A stretch of DNA of 64,000 nucleotides from Ovis canadensis (GCF_042477335.2 NC_091263.1:14915501-14979500), one strand, 5' to 3'; positions 33,401 through 43,148 are shown, counted from the first letter of the stretch. Notes: generated by a model from the letters alone, not told the origin. Numbers and translations are program-made.

Positions 33401-36400
33401 TCTGGTGATTTGAATAGAATAGTGGGTTCATTCAGTGTGGCCCAAAGGGCACCTGGGGCCTTACTTGTGCAGACTTCACTGTCCTGACCCAGAATTACTC
33501 CTGTAAAATGGATTACAGGCAACTCTTGTCCTTGTCCCTTTCAGTATAGTCATACTGAGGGAACAGAGGGCCTGGATAAGGGCTAGGAGGGCTCTGGGAG
33601 TATAGGACAGGGACTCTAATGAAATGGCTCCCCTGGGTGGGGACTGCGGAATTCTAAGGAAACTTACCACAGTGGAAGCAGGGGATCGTCCTTCTCTAAG
33701 ACTCCCCCTGACTCAGAGGTTTGGGGTCTCACCTTGTCTTCTGCTTTAGGGTTGCAGTTTTCTCTTTCCTGGAACACAGGGAAACTACTGAGTCCCTGGG
33801 GTGGGTAGTGACTTTGCAGGGAGACCTGGGTCACACCAAGGAATGTGCTGTGTTGCAGACCGGTGAGGGCGTGAATGACGTGCGGAAGGGAGCATGCGCC
33901 AACCACGTCAGCACAATCGCCAGCTTCTTGAAGGTGAGGGCTGCTCCGTACGGGGCCTCCCAACATTCACCAGATGCCCAGGTTCCAGGGTGTGAGTTAG
34001 CAGGAATCACATCCAGAGTTGGAAGTGTGCCTTACATCTGAGGCTGCTCCTCTCTTGCCCAGGATGTAGCCAGAGCCCCTGCAAGGTGGTCTCACTGGGG
34101 ACAAAGGACCACAAGGAGGCCATGATGGAGCTGGTCTTATTGCAGGGCTAAGCCTTGGGTTCCGCTTGTTTTATGAGTACAAATTTTCAGCAGTACTTTC
34201 AGGATCTGGAGGAGGACAGTTGCTTATGTCCATAACCTCAATGTGCATTTTCCCTTTAATGCTGCTTTTTTCCAGTCCATTTCTGCATATATTTACTTTA
34301 GTCATCATATAATGGAACTTTGTTTCATTTCAAAAGCGTTGTGATCAAAAAGTATTTGTTGTTACTTGTTAGCTTACTCTTTGCATTTCTTTGGTTACTG
34401 GCAAGGAGATGCAGGACTTTGTTTTCTGGTTCTGCCAACATTTCTTCAGATGAACCTCAGTTTCTCCATCTAGGAGGTAAAAGAGAGGGTCCCAAGCTAA
34501 TTGGTATTTAGTACCAGTAAGGTCATAGTTCTCATTTCTCATGGAGAAATAGTAACTTGCTGTTTGCAGAAAATGTGCTTGTTTCCAGGTGCCTTTTAAG
34601 GTTAGTTTTCATTCACTAGAAAGAAGCTCTTTAATGCCAGGGCTGTCATGTAGCACCGCTGAACAGGCCACACTGTGGAGGGCATGGACCTTCCACGAAA
34701 GCTGGGACAAGAACAGTAGGTTTCCCTCAGCTGGCTTTCCTGAGGCCTTGGTGAGAGCAGGCCTCCTGACCCTGAGCCCCATGCAGCCACTGTGCTGTGC
34801 AGACTGAGGTGTGAAGCCTGTCCTCTCCGGGGGCCGCGATGCCTTTTTTTCATCAAGTCCTGCTCCTGCTGCAGGGGGCCCATGTGACCATCAATGCCAG
34901 GGCCGAGGAGGATGTGGAGCCCGAGTGCATCATGCAAAAGGTGGCCAGGGCCTCAGGTGCTAACTACACATTCCACAAGGAGAGTAGCCGCTTCCAGGAC
35001 ACGGGCCCCCAGGCCCCAGTGGTGAGTGCTGTGTGGGCCTGAGGGCACCCGGACAGGAGTGTGCAATCCCTAACTTCAGACTGATTGGACCCACATTCAC
35101 TGCTTTATTCCCAAAGGGACTGGGCTGCTACCTGTCTGGCTTTTGGTCCTGGAGCCTGATTGAGGTGCCTATGTGCCTGACAGGAGCAGGAATTGCCTCC
35201 TTGAGGCAGGCACCAGTGTGCAAGAGGAATGGCCTTTCACCCTGTGCGGTGGTGTTGGAGCCTCTTATGCTGCATCTGTGTGGTCAGGGGTTCTCTGCAG
35301 AGAAATTCCATCCACCCTCCAGGCCATGGCACCAGAGTATCCTGTGTGGCCCTGGACAGTGGTTGCTTTGGAGAAACTCCTGCTGGTGTACAGGACAAGC
35401 CTCTCTTGAGTTGTGGCCAGACACCTCTGGGCTTATGGCCTGGTGCTTGGTGTGGAGCTGAGTCTCCCAACACACAGCTGAGGTTCTTGGGTATTCTGTG
35501 GGCACTGCATTGCAGTTAGCTGTCTGAGGGGACCTCTATCCAGAGTTTGCCTCAGCACAGCTCAGCTTCCAGGATTCTCAGGCAGGCCCAGGGGCCTTCC
35601 CTGCCTTGGCTTCTGTGCACAAGGGTCTGGTGTAACCAGAGACAACTTCAGTTTTCTCTGGGGCTGAGCATACCCACTTGCAGGTTCCAGGGCCTTTCAG
35701 GCTGTTTTTGTTTCAGGCCTCCTTAAGAGGCCCTGGACCGAGCGCCACTGCTTCTGCCACGGCCGTCGCAGCAGTTCTTAGCCGTTCTGTGCTCCTGTCA
35801 GTGGCCCTGTAGAGAATTCTCTGTCCCTCTCAGGGCTCAGTGTACCAGAAGACCAATGCTGTGTCGGAGATCAAAAGGGTTGGCAAAGACAGCTTCTGGG
35901 CCAAAGCAGAGGTAAGTGCTGCCCAGGGGAAAATGATGAGAGCTGGGATTTATGAAGCATTGTCTGTGCACCAAACATGAGCTGCTACATCTCAGGTTTT
36001 CTTATGATAAGTTCACTGATATTTGTTCAATAAGGGATTTGAATAAATAACCCTTTTAGCACCCATTTGCAAATGGTTGAACTAAGGGTTAGAGGTGTTA
36101 AGTAACATAGCTAGTGGGTGTCGCTTTAGAGCCCACGTTTGACCACAGCCTGTGCAGCCTGCCTGAATACGACAGGGGTGAGAGGGCAGGTCCATGTTGC
36201 TGGCAGTGCAGAGGCTGAGTGGGACAGGTGGGTGCGACTCTCCCTGCAGAAGGAGGAGGAGAACCGCAGGCTAGAAGAGAAGAGGCGCGCGGAGGAGGAG
36301 CGGCAGCAGCTGGAGCAGGAGCGCCGGGAGCGGGAGCTGCGTGAGGCTGCCCTCCGGGAGCAGCGCTATCAGGAGCAGGGAGGCGAGGCTGGCCTCCAGA

Positions 36401-38938
36401 GGTGAGGTGGGGGCTGGCACGTACCGGGAGGGGCTGTCTCTCCTTCTCCCTAGGTGTGTCCCCCAGAAGCAGGTAAGGAGTGTGCTGAGGCCAAGCTGCA
36501 GCTCTTCCCTCTGCCCCTCCCAGCAGGAAGTATGAACAGCATGAGGTGGTTTCAAGGAACAGAGAGGAGCAGGTGAGTCTTGGGTGCTCCCACCTTGAGA
36601 GAACAAAGTAACACGTGGACGCTTATCCAGGACAGGTGTGCAGGCTGCCTCCTGGGAGCGATGATAGGCATATGGATTCCTCCAGATGCACGCATCTTGC
36701 CGTACGGGCCCAAGGGAGGGGCTTCCTCCAAGGGTCCTGCAGGGGCCTGGGCAGATTTGAACATAGGACATGTGGTGTCTCAGAGCTGGCACTGGAGAGG
36801 AGGCTGAGGGCAGAAGTTTGGCCCGATGTGGGTCTCCTGTGGTCCTGGAAAAGACCTGTGAGCTCCTCAATTTTGGGGTGTTGCTTCCTGACCCCTCTGC
36901 ACAGCTGCAGGGAGCCAGGCAGGCTGATGGACTCCTGGGCCCCATTCACTACTGGGTCCATGTGCACTCCTCTAGGAGCTTGTTTGTCCACAGCCAGCAC
37001 ACCCGCGGGAGATTTTCAAGCAGAAGGAGAGGGCCATGTCTACCACATCCATCTCCAGCCCCCAGCCAGGTGAGACTTCCCTTGGTCCAGCTGAGAAGCA
37101 GGGGATGGCTGAAGGGGTCTGGGGTCCCAGTACAGGCCAGCCTGAATTAGTGACAGATGTACAGAACATGAAAGGAGTGAGTAAGGAGAGCCTGTGCTCG
37201 TGTGGCTAGCTTTTGGGATGCGAGCCGGGGACCCAAGTGCCACCTTCCTGCTCTTAACCTCTTCCTCCAGAGACTTGGTGGGACAGGAGGGGCCATGCAT
37301 GGCTCTGGAAAGAATACTTACCAGTCCTGGCCCTGTACACGTGGCACACCTCCCGTGCTGGGCTGTTACCTGGGCCTCAGGGGCCTGGATCAGTCATCTC
37401 TCTGGCCCTCAAAGGCTGTATCAGACTACACTGCTGGCCAGCTCTCAAACACTGCACAAGGCCCATGATACACATATACGATGTGTGCATGCTTGGTAGT
37501 ATCCCTATAGCTGTGCAGGTCCCCATTCACTCCCTGTGTGATGCTCACTGTCTCAGAACAGGTGCCCCCTCTGAGCAATACAGCGCACAGAAAAGGCAGT
37601 GAGTACTTGCTTCTTCCTCCTTTCCAGCTGTGTCGTGTCTTACATGTTTACCATTGGTTTGTAGGCAAGCTGAGGAGCCCCTTCCTGCAGAAGCAACTCA
37701 CTCAACCAGATACCCCCATCAGCAGAGAATCAGCTCATGCCACCTCAAGGCCCAGGGCAGGCAAGGCTGTTGGCTGCCCCATGGGGAGCTGAGGGTGGAA
37801 GGGAGACGTGGGCTGTCCCCTCCCCTCCCCTGGGTCAGAGTGAGCTGTGTCCCCTCACACAGATCTCCGCGAGGAGCCGGTGCCCAGCATCCCTCCATGT
37901 TCGGTGCAGGTGGAAGAAGAGGCTGTGTATGAGGAGCCCCCAGAGCAGGAGACTTTCTATGAGGAGCCTCCAATGGTGGGTTCTCTGCAGCAGGGCAGAT
38001 CTGTGCAGGGGCCACATACCCAGAAATGCACTCCTTGGCTCTCCCATCATGGGACACCTAACTTCCATGACTCATTACCTGTGAATTATCTTGCTTAGTT
38101 CTGGAGGAGGCCCTGTCCCACGTGCCCTCCCCACAAGTCTGCGGTGAGCCCTGGTCACAAGCAGGGTTGAATCTGGGGTAATCAAGACCTCAGACTTCGC
38201 TTCTTCTTTCCCGTCCATGGGCAGGTGCAGCAGCAAGATGCCAGCTCTGAGCCCATTGACCACTACCCTGGGCTGAGTGGGAAAGGGCTCTGTGCCCGGG
38301 CCCTGTATGACTACCAGGCAGGTAATGTGCTGTCCAACCACCTCAGACCACAGGGCTCAAGATCAGGAGGCAGGATTTGGGGGTCCCCTCAAGGAAATAG
38401 CCCTAGGAGGTGTCGGAAATAAAAACAGGAGGGTGAGAAGGAAGAATGGGTGGGTGTCCTGCACAACTCAGGCCTCCCCACATGCTCTGAGCAGCAGCTT
38501 GCTGTCCACTGGTACGAATCCCGGTTGCCCACCTTGTTCTGGAGCGAGAAGTATGACCAGAGGAGTGGGTCAGGCCTGGACGCTGGTACCCCTCCCACTG
38601 GCCCTGGGTGGAGGCTTCGGGAAGCAGGCTGGCGTGTGGAAGTGCTGTACTCTAGCCTTTCACTGGGACGGTGGCCCCGAGCCAGACCGTGGGGGAAGGT
38701 GTGTCCTTGGGGACTGGCCGCAGGGGCAGCATCAGGACAGGCTGGTAGCCAGGGCCCCCAAGCTCTCAGCACAGCATCTGGGCTCCCCTTCTTTGCAGCC
38801 GACGAGACCGAGATCTCCTTTGACCCTGAGAACCTCATCACCGGCATTGAGGTGATTGACGAAGGCTGGTGGCGTGGCTATGGGCCAGATGGCCACTTTG
38901 GCATGTTTCCTGCCAACTATGTGGAGCTCATTGAGTAA
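27224..38938 (+). CDS. DBNL: Drebrin-like protein (mAbp1/HIP-55), 13 coding exons
   Basis: Actin-binding adaptor linking the cortical actin cytoskeleton to dynamin-dependent endocytosis and to antigen-receptor/JNK signalling. Exons 27224-27306, 31311-31366, 33162-33274, 33859-33933, 34875-35021, 35834-35911, 36250-36401, 36527-36572, 36994-37069, 37665-37760, 37863-37975, 38225-38321 and 38799-38938 join in frame to 423 aa. Domain order: N-terminal ADF-H actin-binding domain (about residues 1-135), charged coiled coil (about 180-235), Pro/Ser-rich linker with YEEPP tyrosine motifs, and C-terminal SH3 ([20 protein letters not shown]). The family member I recall from human is 430 aa; the difference lies in exon 8-9 splice choices. 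All introns are GT-AG except intron 10, which has a GC donor. No frameshift or stop was found. Confidence 0.94.
27762..27775 (+). repeat. G homopolymer (14 nt)
   Basis: Uninterrupted G run in DBNL intron 1, prone to slippage and sequencing length error. Confidence 0.8.
28450..29125 (+). repeat. L2 LINE 3' fragment, split by a SINE
   Basis: Left part has gaccatgtcacttccctgct and catggctgacaggccctgca. The right part resumes after the SINE with tctgcttcctctgcctggag. Both match the L2 3' region as I recall it. It lies in DBNL intron 1. Confidence 0.65.
28602..28867 (+). repeat. Bov-A2-type SINE inserted in L2
   Basis: Dimeric BovA element ending in agcagcag. It is flanked by perfect 11-bp copies of agccttctttc (28591-28601 and 28868-28878). 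Confidence 0.88.
29126..30748. other. DBNL: DBNL intron 1 sequence without recognised feature
   Basis: No exon or clear transposon seen. A GT-rich patch lies near 29415-29437 and a poly-T near 29608. Decayed repeats cannot be excluded. Confidence 0.4.
30760..30965 (+). repeat. Bov-tA-type SINE
   Basis: tRNA-like head gcttccctcatagctcagtc, diverged BovA body, flanked by gacatacgtgg (30749-30759) and gacatacatgg (30966-30976). It lies about 0.35 kb before DBNL exon 2. Confidence 0.82.
31311..31366 (+). CDS. DBNL: DBNL coding exon 2
   Basis: After tttgtttcag, before gtgagt. Encodes [18 protein letters not shown] with split codons on both sides. ADF-H beta strands. Confidence 0.93.
31367..33161. 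other. DBNL: DBNL intron 2, no recognised feature
   Basis: 1.8 kb between exons 2 and 3. GC-moderate and apparently unique, with no well-preserved transposon. Long open frames here lack recognisable domains. Confidence 0.45.
33162..33274 (+). CDS. DBNL: DBNL coding exon 3
   Basis: After ctgctgcag, before gtacgt. Encodes [20 protein letters not shown] then [17 protein letters not shown], the ADF-H core. Confidence 0.94.
33859..33933 (+). CDS. DBNL: DBNL coding exon 4
   Basis: After tgttgcag, before gtgagg. Encodes [18 protein letters not shown] then TIASFLK, the helix of the ADF-H domain. Confidence 0.94.
34420..34490 (+). repeat. MIR-like fragment
   Basis: gaacctcagtttctccatct resembles the MIR core end. 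Short and diverged, in DBNL intron 4. Confidence 0.4.
34875..35021 (+). CDS. DBNL: DBNL coding exon 5
   Basis: After ctgctgcag, before gtgagt. 49 codons starting [20 protein letters not shown] and ending GPQAPV, completing the ADF-H domain. Confidence 0.94.
35834..35911 (+). CDS. DBNL: DBNL coding exon 6
   Basis: After ccctctcag, before gtaagt. Encodes [20 protein letters not shown] then FWAKAE, the junction between ADF-H and coiled coil. Confidence 0.94.
36030..36135 (-). repeat. MIR-like fragment
   Basis: gttagaggtgttaagtaaca followed by tagctagtggg fits reverse-complement MIR. It lies in DBNL intron 6, just before exon 7. Confidence 0.45.
36250..36401 (+). CDS. DBNL: DBNL coding exon 7 (coiled coil)
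   Basis: After ccctgcag, before gtgagg. Encodes the Glu/Arg-rich helix ([20 protein letters not shown] onward), the single-helix/coiled-coil linker. The long antisense open frame across it is a by-product of GC-rich codons. Confidence 0.93.
36527..36572 (+). CDS. DBNL: DBNL coding exon 8
   Basis: Encodes [16 protein letters not shown]. The acceptor is cagcag (36521-36526), a NAGNAG site. Using the upstream AG would insert one codon without shifting frame. Confidence 0.85.
36994..37069 (+). CDS. DBNL: DBNL coding exon 9
   Basis: After gtccacag, before gtgaga. Encodes [20 protein letters not shown] then SSPQP. An AG at 36974-36975 would add 18 nt in frame (start 36976). I cannot tell from sequence which is used; conservation of HPREIF fits both. 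Confidence 0.75.
37665..37760 (+). CDS. DBNL: DBNL coding exon 10
   Basis: After ttgtag. Encodes [20 protein letters not shown] then [11 protein letters not shown]. The exon ends GGGCAG followed by gcaagg, so its intron begins with GC rather than GT. The frame into exon 11 (GCA G then AT CTC) supports this junction. Confidence 0.85.
37863..37975 (+). CDS. DBNL: DBNL coding exon 11
   Basis: After cacacag, before gtgggt. Encodes [20 protein letters not shown] then [18 protein letters not shown]. The two YEEPP repeats are likely tyrosine-kinase/SH2 docking sites, by analogy with the human protein. Confidence 0.93.
38225..38321 (+). CDS. DBNL: DBNL coding exon 12
   Basis: After gggcag, before gtaatg. 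Encodes [20 protein letters not shown] then [12 protein letters not shown], entering the SH3 domain (ALYDY). Confidence 0.93.
38799..38938 (+). CDS. DBNL: DBNL coding exon 13 (SH3) and stop
   Basis: After ctttgcag. Encodes [20 protein letters not shown] then [20 protein letters not shown] and YVELIE, then TAA. It holds the SH3 Trp pair and the PxxY-binding PANYV. Confidence 0.95.
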
Positions 38939-39282
38939 GGACCCTCGACTGCTGGCTGACGCCAAGGGCTGTCCTTCCCTTCCCCGCCCAGGTGTGATTT
39001 CCTTCTTGCTGGAAGAGGTCGGGTGAGGGTTGTGTATGGCACTTTTCCAGGAATGGTGTCTACTGATGAGGACAAGCCCTCTGGCTCTCTCTGGCTTGGG
39101 TGGCTTGGCCTCTTACCCCAAATGCAGCAATAACCTGGTGATCTCCAAACGTGCTACCAGAACTTTCCAAACTCAACCCAACCAGCCTGGCCCTTAACCC
39201 TCCACAGAAGACACTGAGCCAGGGCCTGCCCAGAGCCAGTCCTCAGTAACCTCTGCCCCAGAGTATGGCACTGCCAGGTGGC

Positions 39283-39299
39283 GGGGGGGGGGGGGGGGG
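39283..39299 (+). repeat. G homopolymer (17 nt)
   Basis: Long G run followed by cggcgc in the probable DBNL 3' UTR. Potential G-quadruplex former in the transcript, and slippage-prone. Confidence 0.8.
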
Positions 39300-39829
39300 C
39301 GGCGCTCTGAGCAGGGGCACCTTGAGGCCTCTTGGATTTGCCTTTTTTTCCTATTCCTCTTGGCTCCAAGGGATGATGTCTATAACTAGAATGGCAGTGA
39401 TCATTGGGAACAGTGAACTTAGTTTATGACCAAAGTCAGAGTGGGTCATGACAATTTTGACCAGTCTTTCTGGATCCTACTCTGTCCTCCCCATTTCTTT
39501 GTCCCTCTGCCTGGGCTGTGGGCAGTGGAGACTGGACAACCAAGCCCCCATCTGACTATGTGAAGAAGGAGATGAAAAGATCAAGAGACACTGCATTTCC
39601 TTCCATGTGGCTCAGTCTTGTCTCCTGGCGCCAGTGTGCCTGAGAGGTTCAGGAAAAGTAACCATGGTGGCCTGTTCCTGCTGTCTTTGCTTATTTCTGC
39701 CCCAGCCCACCCACATCTGCTCTTGGAGTCACACCTGCCCCACACAGGCGCTAGCTCTGATCCAACCTATTGTAGCCCTCATGTGTACACCCTGTGACCT
39801 CTGACCGACCATTAGCCACCTGGAAGAGG

Positions 39830-39835
39830 CATAAA
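39830..39835 (+). terminator. DBNL: Candidate non-canonical DBNL polyadenylation signal
   Basis: CATAAA, about 0.9 kb after the stop codon. I found no AATAAA or ATTAAA on this strand between the DBNL stop and the PGAM2 3' end, so a variant signal is likely. This one is my best guess only. Confidence 0.3.
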
Positions 39836-40720
39836 GATCTACATGTGACTGAAGTCAGCCTCTTGCATTTCAGTTCTCTGGGAGGGGCCGAGGACCACTC
39901 TGATCCCTGCCATAGGGAACTTCCCCTCACCCAGGACAGCCCATGTCCCTGTGTGCATGGAGCGAGGCACCTGCACCACCGTGTCTGGGGAATTGCAGCT
40001 CCTCTTGCTAGTGCCGGACAGAAGCAGCGTGGGGCAAAGGATGTGCTGAGGAGGCTTGCCAGCCCCACATAATGGGGCTGGTGGCCAATCCCAGTGCTCC
40101 TCACCTGCCTGGCTGCAGATGGCACTTCTGTCTACTTAGGCTGAGCTGCAGGCAGGTCCCACCATGTCCCGATTTCCCAAGACAAACTCCAAGGCTCAAC
40201 CCAGCCATGGGAGCTCCATGAATCATGTATTGCCAGCTTTAACGCCACCTGTGGGCTTACCTGGACAAGGGGACACTCATAGGGTAGGGCCCAGGGTACC
40301 ATCTTGCCCTTCCCACCCTGGGGCTGCAAAGACAGTAGAGGACAACCAGTGAGAAGAAAGTGGTGTCCCGGCTGCAGTGCTGGCTCACCACGGGGCGGGC
40401 TGCATCATTTGAATACCCCTTAGGTGACCTCGGGCACTCTTAATTTAGAGCAAGGCTACCAAGTGGCTCTCCAGCTTCAGGGATTACATGGTGAGTTGTC
40501 AGGAGCCACTTGATAGCCAGGGATAGGGAGTCTCTTGGCCACCACCGATGGGGATGGGTTGGGCAGGCAGCACGGGCCTGGGGCTGTGCTTGTGGCATCC
40601 CAGGCTGCAGACCTGTGGAACTAGCCCTGAATGAGTGCTGAGGTAGGGGGTGGGCTTCAGCCAAGCCACCTGCCGGACGTCTGGGGCCATGCTGAACTCG
40701 ACGCTGTTGAAGGAGGTACC

Positions 40721-40726
40721 TTTATT
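40721..40726 (-). terminator. PGAM2: PGAM2 polyadenylation signal
   Basis: AATAAA on the minus strand (tttatt on plus), about 16 nt past the stop codon. It gives an unusually short 3' UTR, with cleavage expected near 40700. Confidence 0.8.
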
Positions 40727-40741
40727 GCCAGCACCCGCCCT

Positions 40742-40908
40742 TCACTTAGCCTTTCCCTGGGCAGCCACAGCTTCCATGGCCTTGCGCACAGTCTCCTCGT
40801 CCCCCAGGAAGCGCATGGGCTTGGTGGGCTTCAGCGCCTGGTCCAGCTCGTACACAATGGGGATCCCCGTGGGCAGGTTCAGCTCCATGATGGCCTGGTC
40901 TGACATCC
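40742..40908 (-). CDS. PGAM2: PGAM2 coding exon 3 and stop
   Basis: After gtctag. Two bases complete Gly, then [20 protein letters not shown] to AAQGKAK and TGA. This includes the flexible C-terminal tail that covers the active site. Confidence 0.95.
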
Positions 40909-42959
40909 CTAGACCAGAGGAATAGGGTCCTTAGCCCCTCCCAGCCTGTCAACCAGCTAGCCACCTGCTCATGCATTTAGCAGGTTTGGTGACCTTTATG
41001 GGCCACAGTGCTGTCAGCCAGGCAGCAATCCTCCCACCCCTGACAGCAAGGCCACAGGAGTATGCCTGGAGAAGGTCAAGGCAGCACTGAGACAGCAGCC
41101 TACAGAAATAGCTGTGGCGAACCAGGGACCTCACTCCACCCCAAGCCGTCTTGATCTGGGGCAATGCCATCAGCCCCCTTGGCCCAGCGTGAACTCTGGC
41201 CAGACTCTGGATGTTTGGGATCAGGGAAAACATTAACCATTTGGTTTCTAGAGAGTTACAGTTTCTGGACATTCTAAGCAAAGGAGCACCGGTGTGCTGA
41301 GAAGGGGGAGGGACAGCGAAAAGGGCTGCTTATGGCTACGGCAGATGGGAGGTCCTGCCAGGTGTAAAGGAGAGATTTCCGAGGAAACCCAAGCCTGCTG
41401 GCCTCCAGTCCATGGCCTGGAATAGCAGCTCGACCTTTAGTATTCCTGTCACCCCACTCTGTTAAGCTCTGGTCAGTGCAAGACCCCAATCAGCTTTGCC
41501 TCTGCATTCATTTCTCCTAGACCAGGCTGCAGGAAGTCCCAGGAGGGAAGGCAGGTGGTCTTTCCATCCGCTAGGCTCAACACCAAATGTGAGGCACCTG
41601 TGTGGACTCAGCATCAGAAAGGCAGTTGGGGTGTCCATGAAGGGGCCTGTCATGCTGGAAGGTGGTGTTCTCTTTTAATGAAAGCCAAGTTACAAACCTA
41701 AGGTCTCTAGTGTTCTCCACACCCTGTTCCCTTCTTTTGACTAATCTTTTGCTTGGAGTGGGTGTGGGCAGGACCTTGCCCTTGGTTACCAGTAATATGA
41801 CTTGACCAAGTTCACTGAGCAAACGGATTTAGAACCAGATGGCCCTGTCTTTTCAGGAGTCGGTGTCCAGCAGGATGCCAGCCCCTGGGCCTTACCCCCT
41901 TCTCATCTAGGGCTGGAGTTCAGGAACCCAGGCCAGCAGTGTACCCCTGTACAGGGCCTGGGCCCTGAGTCTGGGGGCAGACATTTTCACCCAGAATCTT
42001 CAGAAGGAGATTCATGTTACATGGTGTCCCAGTACACAGAGAATTTTTTTTTTTTTTTAACAGAGAAGGTTTCTCAACCCTCCTGGCTGTGAACTGGAGT
42101 TCACAATTAAAAAACCCTACCCTGATGCTGATGTCTACAAAGCTGCCTCAATGAAGCGACTGTCCCTTCTATGAAAAGAGCAGTTGGGGGCTGATTGGTT
42201 CATCCCACCCGCCTCTGCCCATTCCGCATGTGAGGATGGGCCTCACCTTCCAGATGCTTGACGATTCCCCGTAGGCTGTTGCCGTGGGCTGCAATGAGCA
42301 CTCTCTTGCCAGCCTTGATCTGAGGGACGATCTCATCATTCCAGAAGGGCAGGGCCCGTGCAATGGTGTCCTTGAGGCTCTCACACGTGGGCAGTTCCCC
42401 AGCTTTCAGGCCTGCATACCGACGCTCCTGGGGGCATCCATGTTGTTCACTCCCCAAGTGGGCACCCCCACCTCAACCCGGCTTCCATCCCTGAAGCCCT
42501 GGTCCCCAGGCCTTCCCTTTGCCCTCCCACATCCCAGCACCTCACCTTGCTGATGGACTTGTAGTAGGGGTGCTTCTCATCCATGGGGGGTGGTGGGATG
42601 TCAAAGGAGCGCCTCCAGATCTTCACCTGCTCCTCCCCGTGTTTAGCAGCCGTCTCTGCCTTGTTGAGGCCAGTGAGACCCCCATAGTGCCGCTCGTTGA
42701 GGCGCCAGGTACGCACCACGGGCAGCCACATCTGGTCCGTCCCATCCAGGATGGTCCAGAGGGTGCGTATGGCCCGCTTCAGCACCGATGTGTAGCAGAT
42801 GTCAAATTCCATCTTTGCGTCCTTGATGGCCTGGGCCCCCCTCTTGGCCTCCTCAGTCCCCTTCTCGCTCAGCTCTGCATCGAACCAACCACAGAAGCGG
42901 TTCTCCTGGTTCCAGGTGCTCTCACCGTGCCGAACCATCACAAGGCGGTGGGTAGACAT
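40742..42959 (-). CDS. PGAM2: Phosphoglycerate mutase 2 (muscle isoform), three coding exons
   Basis: 2,3-bisphosphoglycerate-dependent mutase interconverting 3- and 2-phosphoglycerate in glycolysis; the M subunit of skeletal and cardiac muscle, cytosolic. Minus-strand exons 42959-42546, 42427-42247 and 40908-40742 join to 253 aa, the exact family length. Catalytic residues are all present: phosphorylated His11 in VRHGES, Glu89 in LNERHYGG, His186 in IAAHGNS. M rather than B isoform is inferred from the start MSTHRL, the C terminus AAQGKAK, the muscle-type promoter and position next to DBNL. Intron 1 is 118 nt and intron 2 about 1.3 kb, both GT-AG. Convergent with DBNL. Presence of introns and a promoter rules out the retrocopies common for PGAM1. 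Confidence 0.96.
42247..42427 (-). CDS. PGAM2: PGAM2 coding exon 2
   Basis: After cccccag. [20 protein letters not shown] through VKHLE plus one base of Gly, then gtgagg. Contains His186 (AAHGNS). Confidence 0.96.
42546..42959 (-). CDS. PGAM2: PGAM2 coding exon 1
   Basis: 138 codons from [13 protein letters not shown] to [10 protein letters not shown], then the donor gtgagg. It holds His11 and Glu89. The ATG has A at -3. Confidence 0.96.
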
Positions 42960-43020
42960 AGTGGTAGAGGTGGGGACTGGGGGCCTGTAGACAGGGGCAG
43001 GTGACTCCAGGGTGCCCCAG

Positions 43021-43027
43021 CTTTATA
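43021..43027 (-). promoter_or_regulatory. PGAM2: PGAM2 TATA box
   Basis: TATAAAG on the minus strand, about 62 nt upstream of the ATG. It predicts transcription start near 42993 and a 5' UTR of about 35 nt. Confidence 0.75.
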
Positions 43028-43138
43028 ACAGTCTGCCCCCAGCCCCCGCCCCACCCAACTGCCAATCAGCATTCCAGGCCTGACAGGCGGCGGCAGGTGG
43101 CCAGTAGCAGTTAGGTGTAAGGCAAGCCAAGAGCTGGA

Positions 43139-43148
43139 CTTAAAATAG
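43139..43148 (-). promoter_or_regulatory. PGAM2: MEF2-like element of PGAM2 promoter
   Basis: cttaaaatag matches the palindromic MEF2 consensus YTAWWWWTAR at 9 of 10 positions, roughly 150 bp upstream of the predicted start. A single MEF2 site at a comparable position is known to drive the human gene in muscle. E-box cores (caggtg) lie at 43094-43099 and 42998-43003. Confidence 0.6.

Larger units (their letters stand above)
38939..40700. other. DBNL 3' UTR and DBNL-PGAM2 intergenic
   Basis: Unique-looking GC-moderate sequence between the convergent genes. Apart from the G run and the CATAAA candidate I see no feature, transposon or exon. Confidence 0.45.

Noticed and set aside
36271-36945. 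224-codon minus-strand open frame across DBNL exons 7-8
   Set aside because: It is antisense to a Glu/Arg-rich coding exon, where stop-poor antisense frames are expected. It has no domain and spans intron boundaries.
42447-42545. Reading PGAM2 exon 1 on past the donor (170-aa open frame)
   Set aside because: The true protein continues from exon 2 at 42427. The extra residues come from the 118-nt intron.
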